A stretch of 56,970 nt of DNA, from positions 1 through 56,970 of the forward strand of contig NZ_PNCI01000059.1 of the NCBI RefSeq assembly GCF_005887095.1, written 5' to 3'. Position numbers and translations under genes: made by a program. This document shows, piece after piece, positions 1 to 7,952 of the stretch. The notes below the pieces were generated by a model. It saw only the letters and a list, made by a program, of their open reading frames with translations. It had not been told where the DNA came from and did no database searches. The DNA is from Pseudoalteromonas rubra (GTDB lineage: Bacteria > Pseudomonadota > Gammaproteobacteria > Enterobacterales > Alteromonadaceae). The first letter of the stretch is position 1. The number at the start of each line of letters is the position of its first letter.

Positions 1-4
1 AACA

Positions 5-52
5 GGTTTAAATGGATCCCGCATCGCGTGCGGGATGACGACGGAGTTGTTG
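5..52. repeat. Intergenic palindromic repeat, copy A
   Basis: A 48-base unit that recurs at 153-200 in the same orientation, with about 41 of 48 bases identical. Its core is a hairpin with 8-bp perfect arms at 16-23 and 29-36 around a 5-base loop, followed by ATGACG and a GGAGTTGTTG tail. It resembles the REP-like intergenic palindromes that are dispersed in many gammaproteobacterial genomes. The function is unknown. Confidence 0.6.
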
Positions 53-152
53 GAAGTGTGGCAGAGCAGGGTGAGCCTGAAGCCACTGCTGCAAGGCTAT
101 TTCGTAGGCATGACAAATACACCGGAGCAAACCTACTCAGCACTGAAAAACC

Positions 153-200
153 GGTTTAAACAGCTCTCGCATCGGGTGCGGGATGACGGAGGAGTTGTTG
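153..200. repeat. Intergenic palindromic repeat, copy B
   Basis: Second copy of the unit at 5-52. It keeps the GGTTTAAA head, the TGCGGGATGACG core and the GGAGTTGTTG tail. Its left hairpin arm carries substitutions, so the hairpin is weaker than in copy A. The stretch 1-336 holds these two repeats and no convincing gene. Confidence 0.6.
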
Positions 201-336
201 TTGCAAACGTTGCTCGTTCAGGCTGGCAGCTGAATCATTGACGGCGCACAATGAACGAAGAACAGGATTGTATCTAATAACAAACAGATTTAAATGAATG
301 ACTAAACTTCGTTTTCAGGTTAGAGACGATTAACCA

Positions 337-364
337 TTGCGAAAAAATGATAACTGTATATACT
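337..364 (+). promoter_or_regulatory. lexA promoter
   Basis: A -35 element TTGCGA (337-342) and a -10 element TATACT (359-364) are separated by 16 bases. The -10 lies inside the first SOS box, so LexA bound there would block RNA polymerase. This is the usual autoregulatory design of lexA promoters. Confidence 0.65.
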
Positions 365-371
365 CACAGTA
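352..371 (+). promoter_or_regulatory. LexA operator (SOS box 1)
   Basis: Matches the gammaproteobacterial SOS box: CTG at 354-356, ten mostly A/T bases, then CAG at 367-369. It is nearly identical to a box before E. coli lexA and overlaps the -10 element. Confidence 0.85.
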
Positions 372-375
372 AATG

Positions 376-395
376 CACTGTATGGAAAACCAGTT
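376..395 (+). promoter_or_regulatory. LexA operator (SOS box 2)
   Basis: A second CTG-N10-CAG site, with CTG at 378-380 and CAG at 391-393. It starts 24 bp after the first, roughly two helical turns on, and ends two bases before the lexA start codon. Tandem boxes before lexA are also known in E. coli. Confidence 0.75.
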
Positions 396-397
396 AT

Positions 398-1006
398 ATG
401 CGACCACTTACAAAACGACAAGAGCAAGTTTTTGAACTTATAAAAGTTTTCATTAAGGATACTGGCATGCCGCCGACTCGAGCAGAGATCGCGGATTCGC
501 TTGGGTTTCGCAGTGCAAATGCTGCAGAAGAGCACTTGAAAGCATTGGCCAAAAAAGGCGTAATCGAAATGGTACCTGGTGCAAGTCGAGGCATTCGTTT
601 GGTTGAGGACGAACCTGAGCAACTGGGTTTGCCTTTAATTGGTCGAGTTGCCGCAGGCGAGCCGATACTTGCGCAAGAACATATTGAAAGTCATTGCTCA
701 GTTGACCCTGCTATGTTTCATCCTGCCGCAGACTACCTATTAAGAGTCAATGGTATGAGTATGAAGAACATTGGGATTATGGATGGAGATCTATTGGCAG
801 TGCACCGTACTCAGGTTGTGAATAACGGCCAGGTTGTCGTTGCTCGGGTTGAGGAAGATGTAACAGTTAAGCGTTTTGAGAAGCTAGGTAAGAAAGTATA
901 CTTACATGCTGAAAATGAAGATTTCTCTCCTATTGAAGTGGATCTAGAGCAACAGAACTTCTCTGTCGAAGGCCTGGCCGTCGGCGTGATTCGCAGTGAT
1001 ATTTAA
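398..1006 (+). CDS. lexA: SOS response repressor LexA
   Basis: LexA represses DNA-repair genes and cleaves itself when RecA filaments form on damaged DNA. The 202-residue length equals that of the E. coli protein. Residues 1-70 form the winged-helix DNA-binding domain, starting MRPLTKRQEQVF. The self-cleavage bond is Ala86-Gly87 in VAAGEP, and the catalytic pair is Ser121 (NGMSMK) and Lys158. I chose the ATG at 398 because it gives the family's normal N-terminus. An in-frame ATG at 347 would place the operators inside the gene. No good Shine-Dalgarno precedes 398; only a weak GGA lies 11 bases upstream. Expression should be self-repressed through the two SOS boxes. Confidence 0.97.
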   Translation: MRPLTKRQEQVFELIKVFIKDTGMPPTRAEIADSLGFRSANAAEEHLKALAKKGVIEMVPGASRGIRLVEDEPEQLGLPLIGRVAAGEPILAQEHIESHCSVDPAMFHPAADYLLRVNGMSMKNIGIMDGDLLAVHRTQVVNNGQVVVARVEEDVTVKRFEKLGKKVYLHAENEDFSPIEVDLEQQNFSVEGLAVGVIRSDI

Positions 1007-1017
1007 ATATTTCCTAC

Positions 1018-1048
1018 CGCCCGGCGCAACATAAGTCGGGCGAATTTT
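1018..1048 (+). terminator. Rho-independent terminator after lexA
   Basis: Arms CGCCCG (1018-1023) and CGGGCG (1037-1042) form a GC-rich stem that is followed by AATTTTA. It lies 12 bases after the lexA stop. The rest of 1049-1290 shows no gene and no motif I can name; the coxB promoter must lie there. Confidence 0.6.
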
Positions 1049-1305
1049 ACGTCTTGTAAACACTTATACTCAGCCATCCCAAGTGCTGCAGCGTATGAGT
1101 GAATCCTAACAAACAGCTATTTTTCAAATATTTCCCTACCATAGAAATCAAAATCAGCGTCAGATAAAAACTTGCTAAACGGTTAAATTTTGACTAGTTG
1201 TTAAGTGGTCGTGCAGTACTCATGGGATAACCCAAGTGAAATGACAGTCATCCGATAATAAGAACCGTTGCTTCTCACACTTGAAGCAATTGAGGGAGAC
1301 GTCTA

Positions 1306-2448
1306 ATGAAAATAGCCAAACTCATCACAATTGCGATGTGTTTACTTGTCAGTACGTTTACGTTCGCAAGTGACTATAACATGCGCACAGGTGTTACTGA
1401 CATTAGCAATCAGGTATATCAATTGCACATGACCATATTCTGGATCTGCTGTGTGATTGGGCTGATTGTCTTCTCCGTCATGTTTTGGGCTCTGATCCAT
1501 CATCGACGCTCTAAAGGTGCTGAACCTGCACAATTTCACGAAAGCACTAAAGTCGAAATCCTCTGGACAGCTATTCCTTTTTTAATTTTGGTTGCAATGG
1601 CGGTGCCTGCAACAAAAACATTAATTGCGATGGAAGATACCGATAAGGCCGATCTAACCATTAAAGTAACCGGCTCACAATGGAAGTGGCACTATGAGTA
1701 TTTAGGCCATGATGTGGACTTCTATTCTCTTATGTCTACGCCGAGAGCGCAGATCGATAATAAGCAGAACAAAACAGAAAATTATTTGCTTGAGGTTGAT
1801 AAACCTCTGGTCATTCCTACTGGCAAGAAAGTACGTTTTTTATTGACCTCTGATGATGTAATTCACTCTTGGTGGGTACCTGATTTTGCAGTTAAAAAAG
1901 ACGCTAACCCAGGGTTTATCAACGAAGCCTGGACGAATGTAAATGAGCCCGGAACCTATCGTGGTCAGTGTGCTGAGTTGTGCGGTAAAGATCATGGCTT
2001 CATGCCTGTCGTTGTAGAAGCCAAACCTGAAGCAGAGTTTCAGGAATGGCTTGCCAATGAAAAAGCACAAAGAGCACTTGCTGCTCAGCAAGAGGCTGCC
2101 TTACTTGACCAAACGCTCAGTAAAGAAGAGCTTATGGCTACAGGGGAGCGTGTTTACATGGCCTATTGTGCGGCGTGTCATCAACCTACAGGGCTCGGTC
2201 TACAAGGTGTGTTTCCTGCATTAAAAGGGAGCGCAATGGTAACCGGGGATTTACAGGCTCATATTGAAATTATTATGGAAGGGCGTCCTGGCACCGCAAT
2301 GCAAGCGTTTGCGAAGCAACTATCGTTAAAAGAAGTCGCGGGAGTTATCACTTATAAAAGAAATAGCTGGGGGAATGATACCGGGGAAGTCATCCAACCT
2401 AGTCAAATACAAGCCTACCTTGACGGTAAACAGGAGGAAGCCAAATGA
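1306..2448 (+). CDS. coxB: Cytochrome c oxidase subunit II with fused cytochrome c domain
   Basis: Subunit II accepts electrons from cytochrome c through the CuA centre of the aa3-type terminal oxidase. A signal peptide (about 1-21) is followed by two membrane helices (about 41-63 and 84-106) and a periplasmic cupredoxin domain. All CuA ligands are visible: His187, Cys222, Glu224, Cys226, His230 and Met233. The C-terminal third carries a heme c motif CAACH (Cys288, Cys291, His292) with Met332 as the likely sixth ligand, so this is the caa3-like fused form. A strong ribosome site, GAGGGAG, precedes the ATG. It is the first gene of the oxidase operon and overlaps coxA by 4 bases. Confidence 0.97.
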   Translation: MKIAKLITIAMCLLVSTFTFASDYNMRTGVTDISNQVYQLHMTIFWICCVIGLIVFSVMFWALIHHRRSKGAEPAQFHESTKVEILWTAIPFLILVAMAVPATKTLIAMEDTDKADLTIKVTGSQWKWHYEYLGHDVDFYSLMSTPRAQIDNKQNKTENYLLEVDKPLVIPTGKKVRFLLTSDDVIHSWWVPDFAVKKDANPGFINEAWTNVNEPGTYRGQCAELCGKDHGFMPVVVEAKPEAEFQEWLANEKAQRALAAQQEAALLDQTLSKEELMATGERVYMAYCAACHQPTGLGLQGVFPALKGSAMVTGDLQAHIEIIMEGRPGTAMQAFAKQLSLKEVAGVITYKRNSWGNDTGEVIQPSQIQAYLDGKQEEAK

Positions 2449-4043
2449 CTTCTAGTACACAGCAGGCTGCTCTTGATCAAGAGCATGAGCATGACCACCA
2501 TGGTCCGGCTACCGGAATTAAGCGTTGGCTTTTTACGACTAACCACAAAGACATAGGTTCCTTGTATTTACTGTTTTCGTTGTTGATGTTCCTGATCGGT
2601 GGCGGCATGGCTATGGTCATTCGGGCTGAATTGTTCCAGCCAGGCTTGCAGCTTGTTGATCCACACTTTTTTAATCAAATGACTACAGTGCATGGTTTGA
2701 TCATGGTATTTGGTGCTGTCATGCCTGCTTTTACAGGCCTTGCAAACTGGATGGTGCCCATGATGATCGGCGCTCCCGATATGGCACTACCACGCATGAA
2801 TAACTGGAGCTTTTGGATCCTGCCATTTGCATTTCTTATTTTGCTTGCCTCGTTATTTATGGAAGGCGGTGGCCCTGCGTTCGGATGGACATTCTATGCG
2901 CCACTCTCCACGACTTATAGCAACGATAACACCGCATTATTTGTCTTTGCTGTTCATATTATGGGTGTTAGTTCAATCATGGGTGCAATCAACGTCATTG
3001 TGACTATAGTCAACATGCGCGCTCCGGGTATGACATGGATGAAGCTACCACTGTTTGTATGGACTTGGCTGATTACCGCCTTCCTGTTGATTGCGGTAAT
3101 GCCTGTGCTTGCTGGTGCGGTGACTATGGTGCTGACAGATAAGTACTTTGGTACAAGTTTTTTTGATGCTGCCGGTGGTGGTGATCCGGTCATGTTTCAA
3201 CATATCTTCTGGTTCTTCGGCCACCCTGAGGTATATATCATGATTTTGCCTGCTTTTGGGGTGATTTCTACAATCGTGCCGACATTCTCGAGAAAGAAAC
3301 TGTTTGGTTATGCGTCTATGGTCTATGCGACATCTTCCATTGCGCTTTTGTCGTTTATCGTGTGGGCACATCATATGTTTACCACAGGTATGCCGCTGGC
3401 GGGTGAACTCTTCTTTATGTACGCGACCATGCTTATTTCCGTGCCTACGGGTGTAAAGGTCTTCAATTGGGTGGCCACAATGTGGCGTGGCTCAATTAGT
3501 TTTGAAGTTCCCATGCTCTTTGCTATCGCATTTATCGTGTTGTTTACGCTTGGCGGCTTCTCCGGGCTGATGCTGGCGATTACCCCCGCTGATTTTCAGT
3601 ATCACGATACCTATTTTGTGGTCGCTCATTTTCACTATGTACTGGTGACAGGCGCAGTTTTCTCTATCATGGCTGCCGCTTATTACTGGTTACCCAAGTG
3701 GACGGGTTACATGTATAGCGAGACATTGGCCAAATGGCACTTTTGGCTGTCTCTTATCAGTGTAAATATCCTCTTTTTCCCTATGCATTTTGTCGGATTG
3801 GCGGGGATGCCAAGGCGGATCCCTGACTATGCTCTGCAGTTTGCGGATTTTAATGCTTTGATCAGTATCGGGGGGTTTGCATTTGGTTTGTCACAATTAC
3901 TGTTCGTGGCTGTGGTCTTTAAGTGTATCGCAGGTGGTCAGCGTGCGCCTGCTAAAGTATGGGATGGCGCTGAAGGGCTAGAGTGGGAGGTTGCTTCGCC
4001 TGCGCCTTACCACACTTTCAGTACCCCCCCTGAGGTGAAGTGA
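2445..4043 (+). CDS. coxA: Cytochrome c oxidase subunit I
   Basis: This is the catalytic subunit of the heme-copper oxidase. It reduces oxygen to water and pumps protons across the inner membrane. At 532 residues it is full length, with about 12 hydrophobic helices. His83 and His397 should bind heme a, His395 should bind heme a3, and His260, His309 and His310 should bind CuB. The GHPEVY motif holds the Tyr264 that cross-links to His260, and its Glu262 marks the A1 family. The N-terminus has a short His-rich stretch (HEHDHH) that is probably cytoplasmic. Its start overlaps the coxB stop. Confidence 0.98.
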   Translation: MTSSTQQAALDQEHEHDHHGPATGIKRWLFTTNHKDIGSLYLLFSLLMFLIGGGMAMVIRAELFQPGLQLVDPHFFNQMTTVHGLIMVFGAVMPAFTGLANWMVPMMIGAPDMALPRMNNWSFWILPFAFLILLASLFMEGGGPAFGWTFYAPLSTTYSNDNTALFVFAVHIMGVSSIMGAINVIVTIVNMRAPGMTWMKLPLFVWTWLITAFLLIAVMPVLAGAVTMVLTDKYFGTSFFDAAGGGDPVMFQHIFWFFGHPEVYIMILPAFGVISTIVPTFSRKKLFGYASMVYATSSIALLSFIVWAHHMFTTGMPLAGELFFMYATMLISVPTGVKVFNWVATMWRGSISFEVPMLFAIAFIVLFTLGGFSGLMLAITPADFQYHDTYFVVAHFHYVLVTGAVFSIMAAAYYWLPKWTGYMYSETLAKWHFWLSLISVNILFFPMHFVGLAGMPRRIPDYALQFADFNALISIGGFAFGLSQLLFVAVVFKCIAGGQRAPAKVWDGAEGLEWEVASPAPYHTFSTPPEVK

Positions 4044-4669
4044 TGCATACCCCGTTGCTTAGAAAACTTGTGCTGTTGGTTTTGGGTATGTTTGCATTTG
4101 CATTTGCACTGGTACCGCTTTACGACGTGTTTTGCGATATAACCGGTTTGAATGGCAAAGTAGAGCTGACAGCGGCTGAAGCAAGCGAAGAGCAAGATTT
4201 GGCAAGACGAGTTGATGTCAGTTTCACGACCCACACTCAAGGGCAGGCACCTTTCAAGGTGAAAGCGGCGACTTATCAGGTAACAGTAACACCTGGCACG
4301 TTAACCGAGGTGAACTTCACAGCCGAGAATCTAAGTAGTGATGCTCGGATTATGCAGGCTATTCCCTCGGTTTCGCCCGGTATGGCAGCTAAGTATCTGC
4401 ATAAACTCGCTTGTTTTTGCTTTGACCAGCAGAGTATGCAGGCTCGCCAGAAAATGTCATTTACGTTGCGCTTCTATGTAGATACTGAACTGCCCAATGA
4501 CATTGCAGAGCTGACACTCGCATATACGCTCTATGACATCACAGACAGAAAAGCGGCCGCTCATAACGGGCCAGCAATGAATCTCATGGATGGCACGGTA
4601 AGCGAAGACTATGCTCAGAGCATACAGGCCGCAGTGTATCAACAAATACGAGGAATAAGTCATGGCTAG
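4043..4669 (+). CDS. ctaG: Cytochrome c oxidase assembly protein CtaG/Cox11
   Basis: Cox11-type proteins deliver copper to the CuB site of subunit I. The protein has 208 residues with one N-terminal membrane anchor (about 8-27) and a periplasmic beta-rich domain. The copper-binding CFCF motif is present (Cys124 and Cys126 in ACFCFDQQ). The ATG at 4043 sits about 7 bases after GAGG. A GTG at 4040 is a possible alternative start that adds one residue. It overlaps the end of coxA and the start of coxC, which suggests coupled translation. Confidence 0.94.
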   Translation: MHTPLLRKLVLLVLGMFAFAFALVPLYDVFCDITGLNGKVELTAAEASEEQDLARRVDVSFTTHTQGQAPFKVKAATYQVTVTPGTLTEVNFTAENLSSDARIMQAIPSVSPGMAAKYLHKLACFCFDQQSMQARQKMSFTLRFYVDTELPNDIAELTLAYTLYDITDRKAAAHNGPAMNLMDGTVSEDYAQSIQAAVYQQIRGISHG

Positions 4670-5525
4670 TGGTTACGAAAAATACTATGTACCAGAGCAA
4701 AGTCCGTGGCCCATAGTGGGGGCAATTGCGCTGTTTGGTGTAGCCGTAGGAGGTGGGTTAACAGTAATGGAGAGTCCCAGTGGTCAGTTCATCTTGTATG
4801 CGGGAATTGGCCTGCTGTTGTTTATGCTGGCTGGGTGGTTTCGGCACGTCATTCATGAGTCACAAGAAGGCTTATATTCGGCGCAAATGGACCGCTCTTT
4901 TCGTCAGGGCATGGCTTGGTTTATTTTTTCGGAAGTGATGTTTTTTGCTGCATTTTTTGGTGCTTTATTTTATGCCCGAATGTTTGCTGTTCCCTGGCTT
5001 GGTGGGGCAAGTAACAATGCTATGACGCACGAAATACTGTGGCCCAGCTTCGAGGCAGTGTGGCCGCTACTGAGTACACCAGGTGGAGATACAACACAGG
5101 CGATGGGCTGGCAGGGGTTACCCCTTATAAACACCATTATTCTCCTCATCTCTTCCGTCACTTTGCATTTTGCGCACAGTGCAATGGAGCAGGACCAAAG
5201 AAACAAAGTAAAAGTATTTTTGGGGCTCACCATTCTTTTGGGCTTTGCGTTTCTTGTACTTCAGGTAGAGGAGTACATACATGCTTATCAGGATCTGGGG
5301 TTAACTCTAGATGCAGGGATTTACGGCAACACCTTCTTTATGCTCACAGGCTTTCACGGCATGCATGTCACGCTCGGAGCCATTATTTTAGCTGTGGTGT
5401 GGTTAAGGGTGATGAAAGGCCATTTTAGCGCACATAACCACTTTGCGTTTCAGGCTGGCGCGTGGTACTGGCATTTTGTGGACGTGGTTTGGCTGTGCTT
5501 GTTTGTGTTTGTGTATGTGTTATAG
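4662..5525 (+). CDS. coxC: Cytochrome c oxidase subunit III
   Basis: Subunit III stabilises the oxidase core and its proton uptake path. It has 287 residues with about seven hydrophobic helices. Typical family features include the helix region SEVMFFAAFFGALFYAR and the later GFHGMHVTLG and FHFVDVVW-like segments (here WHFVDVVWL). It overlaps ctaG by 8 bases. The last 100 bases are also covered on the opposite strand by the end of a DUF2909-type gene. Confidence 0.97.
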   Translation: MASGYEKYYVPEQSPWPIVGAIALFGVAVGGGLTVMESPSGQFILYAGIGLLLFMLAGWFRHVIHESQEGLYSAQMDRSFRQGMAWFIFSEVMFFAAFFGALFYARMFAVPWLGGASNNAMTHEILWPSFEAVWPLLSTPGGDTTQAMGWQGLPLINTIILLISSVTLHFAHSAMEQDQRNKVKVFLGLTILLGFAFLVLQVEEYIHAYQDLGLTLDAGIYGNTFFMLTGFHGMHVTLGAIILAVVWLRVMKGHFSAHNHFAFQAGAWYWHFVDVVWLCLFVFVYVL

Positions 5526-5733
5526 CGTTCGGGGCTGGATTGAAGTTGAGCCAGCCCAACCCTTTCGCAATGAGAATAAGCAGTAACACGCTTGCAGAGA
5601 AAAATACCCTTTTACCGAGGAGCCGAGACATAGATTCACCAGAGTGATCTCCTTTGAGCATAATGAACAAAGCTCGAAACAGGTTATAAATGATGCTGAA
5701 AAGCAAAACAATAATAATTAACTTGAGTAGCAT
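5425..5733 (-). CDS. DUF2909-type small membrane protein (twin transmembrane)
   Basis: A small protein of about 102 residues with two hydrophobic helices (about 1-24 and 42-60 from MLLKLIII) and a short basic loop (RLLGKRVFF) between them. It matches my memory of the DUF2909 family, commonly found beside cytochrome oxidase genes in gammaproteobacteria. The function is unknown. It is antisense to the rest of the operon. Its start lies 5 bases from the SURF1 start, and its polar, Thr/Gln-rich C-terminal tail runs about 100 bases into the 3' end of coxC, longer than I expect for the family. An earlier in-frame ATG at 5766 exists but would overlap SURF1. Confidence 0.7.
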   Translation of the reverse strand: MLLKLIIIVLLFSIIYNLFRALFIMLKGDHSGESMSRLLGKRVFFSASVLLLILIAKGLGWLNFNPAPNAITHTQTQTSTAKPRPQNASTTRQPETQSGYVR

Positions 5734-5738
5734 GGCAT

Positions 5739-6470
5739 ATGACGCAGATAAGTATAAGTAGATCAAAGGTTAGCGCATATTGCACATTTTTGGCAGTGAG
5801 TGTTGTGGTATGTACATGCTTGGCTCTCTCTGTGTGGCAATGGCAAAGAGCAGCCCAAAAATCTTACCTGATTGAGAAGCGGCAAAGCGACCAGGCACCA
5901 CATGAGTTTAATGCGCTTACAGATCTGCAAAACCAGGCGGCATTAGAGGGAAAACAGTTTCGGATACGTGGATACTTTGACGAATCACGCTACTGGTTGC
6001 TCGACAACCAGATAGTCGATGGATTACCAGGCTATGACGTGGTGGCTCTGTTTCGCCCTGAATATCGTGACGAATGGCTTGTCGTTAATTTGGGATTTGT
6101 ACCTGCAACACAAAGTCGTACGGTATTACCAAAAGTTGAGCTACCTGCCTTACAACAAACAATCGACGTTGAGTTCAAAATCGGTAAGTGGGCGGGATTT
6201 ACTCTGGCAACTCAGCCTGACTTAAATGCTACGCAGCCACAGCTGCTCCAGTATCTAGATCATGCATTTTTTATTTCTCAGACACAGCGCTCTGTTGCGC
6301 CCACACTCGCGTATGTTTCTCGTCCCGTTACTACGGCAATTCTACCTCATTATGAGGCGGTGGTGATGGGACCGGAAAAGCATAGAGCCTATGCATTGCA
6401 ATGGTTTTTACTGGCCGTTGCGGCGATGATCATTCCCTATTTTGCCTTTAAAAGGAAGCATGATGAGTAA
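5739..6470 (+). CDS. SURF1 family cytochrome oxidase biogenesis protein
   Basis: SURF1 (Shy1) proteins help insert heme a into subunit I. The 243-residue protein has the standard layout: an N-terminal helix (about 15-33) ending in WQWQRAAQK, a periplasmic domain, and a C-terminal helix (about 217-236). The hallmark stretch HYEAVVMGPEKHRAYALQWF precedes the last helix. The ribosome site is weak. It probably reads on from the cox operon promoter. It overlaps the next gene by 8 bases. Confidence 0.92.
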   Translation: MTQISISRSKVSAYCTFLAVSVVVCTCLALSVWQWQRAAQKSYLIEKRQSDQAPHEFNALTDLQNQAALEGKQFRIRGYFDESRYWLLDNQIVDGLPGYDVVALFRPEYRDEWLVVNLGFVPATQSRTVLPKVELPALQQTIDVEFKIGKWAGFTLATQPDLNATQPQLLQYLDHAFFISQTQRSVAPTLAYVSRPVTTAILPHYEAVVMGPEKHRAYALQWFLLAVAAMIIPYFAFKRKHDE

Positions 6471-6960
6471 GGTTCCAGGATTATTTTTAGCGTGTTGTAT
6501 CATACCTTTGCTTGCTGCCTGGCTCGTACTCAGGTCTGGATGGCAACCAGACACGACGACCAATCAGGGGCGGTTTTTAAGTCAGGAAATCATACTGGGT
6601 GTACCAGAACAAGCGCACAAAGCTTGGTTTATTGCATTGAATCAACCAAGAGACTGTAATCAGGCATGCCTGGGTCAGTCAGAATTAATGGACCAGTTAG
6701 TTGTTGCTTTGGGAAAGCATCGTCAGCAAGTTGGTCTTTTGTTGCTGGGGGAAGGTCAGAGCGAAGTGGCCAGCGTAATACCGGAAGCACCAGTATTGTC
6801 ACCGGGGGCGTTTTATTTGGTCGACAAGCGTGGTCTGGTCGTACTGGAATATTTACCACAGCAGGACCAAACTGCAAACAGAGTATTGCTCAAAGGCCTG
6901 CTGAAAGATCTAAAAAAACTCTTGTCTTATGAACGAAGCAGTTCTGGAGGTAGTCAATGA
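6463..6960 (+). CDS. Conserved oxidase-operon membrane protein with CxxxC motif
   Basis: Function not established. The 165-residue protein has one N-terminal membrane helix (about 5-23) and then a periplasmic domain. After the helix it carries C65-N-Q-A-C69, the same spacing as the copper-binding CxxxC of SCO proteins, and near the end a YLVDKRGLVVLEY segment like the penultimate strand of thioredoxin-fold proteins. A small thioredoxin/SCO-like fold is therefore plausible, but the Cys-Pro and later His of true SCO are not obvious. It sits between SURF1 and ctaA, as similar unnamed genes do in other gammaproteobacteria. The ATG at 6463 is preferred because AGGA lies 6 bases upstream. Confidence 0.85.
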   Translation: MSKVPGLFLACCIIPLLAAWLVLRSGWQPDTTTNQGRFLSQEIILGVPEQAHKAWFIALNQPRDCNQACLGQSELMDQLVVALGKHRQQVGLLLLGEGQSEVASVIPEAPVLSPGAFYLVDKRGLVVLEYLPQQDQTANRVLLKGLLKDLKKLLSYERSSSGGSQ

Positions 6961-7949
6961 CGCAGGGATTTAAAAAGCTGGTTTTGATGTCAGCGTTGCT
7001 CGCAGCACTGGTTGTATCCTTAGGTGCCTACACCCGGCTAAGTAATGCAGGTCTGGGATGTCCGGACTGGCCCGGCTGTTATGGTTTTTTGACGGTGCCT
7101 AATGAAGCACATGAACTGAAATCTGCACAACAAAAGTTTCCCGGTAGCGAAGTCCATCAAAAGAAGGCCTGGATTGAAATGGTACACAGGTATTTTGCCG
7201 GTGGGTTAGGGTTAGTCGTTGCCGCGATTTTCATTTTAGCACTGCGTCATCCTAGCTATAGTAAAGGGATCAAAGGCTTGTCTACTTTGCTTGTCGTATT
7301 AATCGTGTTTCAGGCGCTGCTGGGTATGTGGACAGTGACGATGAACTTGCAGCCATTGATTGTCATGGGCCATTTGCTGGGTGGGTTTACCATACTCAGC
7401 CTGTTGACCCTGCTGTGGCTTAAAGCCAGTAAGCCGCCTGCCGTCACTATTACGCATTTATCAGGCCTGAGAGTGATAGCACTCAGTGTACTCATGGTTT
7501 TGATAATACAAATTGCACTGGGAGGATGGCTGGCTGCAAATTACGCTGCACCACACTGCCGAGGATTGCCGCTGTGTGAAAATGGTGAGCTGTTCTCGCT
7601 GAGTAGCTTGTTTCAGTTACCACACTCCTCTGCCAGCTATGAGTTCGGTGTCTTACCTTTTGAAACTCGTCTTTCTATCCACCTGGTTCATCGGATTTGG
7701 GCCATGGTAACGCTGGCCGCTATTTTGTTTCTTTGCTGGAGACTTTATGTGCGTATTCCTGACATACGTGTAAGGCCTGTTATTTTGTTCCCGGCTATTT
7801 TGGTGCTGTGCCAAGTTCTTTTAGGGGGGGCAATTGTACATTGGCAGTTCCCCTTGTTGCTGACGTTGTTCCACAACGTGATGGCTGCACTTTTGTTACT
7901 GTCACTGGTTCGGGTGTGTTATCTACTGTTTTATCAATCCAGGGGGTAA
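6957..7949 (+). CDS. ctaA: Heme A synthase (COX15/CtaA)
   Basis: This enzyme oxidises the C8 methyl of heme O to the formyl group of heme A, in the inner membrane. The 330-residue protein has about eight helices. The four expected heme-ligand histidines appear in MVHRYFAG, MGHLLGGF, LVHRIWAM and LFHNVMAA. The paired cysteines in CRGLPLCENG between helices 5 and 6 are typical of the family. It overlaps the preceding gene by 4 bases and is followed directly by ctaB, its pathway partner. Confidence 0.96.
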   Translation: MTQGFKKLVLMSALLAALVVSLGAYTRLSNAGLGCPDWPGCYGFLTVPNEAHELKSAQQKFPGSEVHQKKAWIEMVHRYFAGGLGLVVAAIFILALRHPSYSKGIKGLSTLLVVLIVFQALLGMWTVTMNLQPLIVMGHLLGGFTILSLLTLLWLKASKPPAVTITHLSGLRVIALSVLMVLIIQIALGGWLAANYAAPHCRGLPLCENGELFSLSSLFQLPHSSASYEFGVLPFETRLSIHLVHRIWAMVTLAAILFLCWRLYVRIPDIRVRPVILFPAILVLCQVLLGGAIVHWQFPLLLTLFHNVMAALLLLSLVRVCYLLFYQSRG

Positions 7950-7952
7950 GGT

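Noticed and set aside
35..241. 68-codon open frame on the plus strand
   Set aside because: It begins inside repeat copy A and runs through copy B. The protein looks like translated repeat and has no family resemblance or ribosome site.
5039..5428. 129-codon open frame inside coxC
   Set aside because: It lies wholly inside a well-matched coxC in another frame and its product is rich in Cys, His and Arg without a fold signal.
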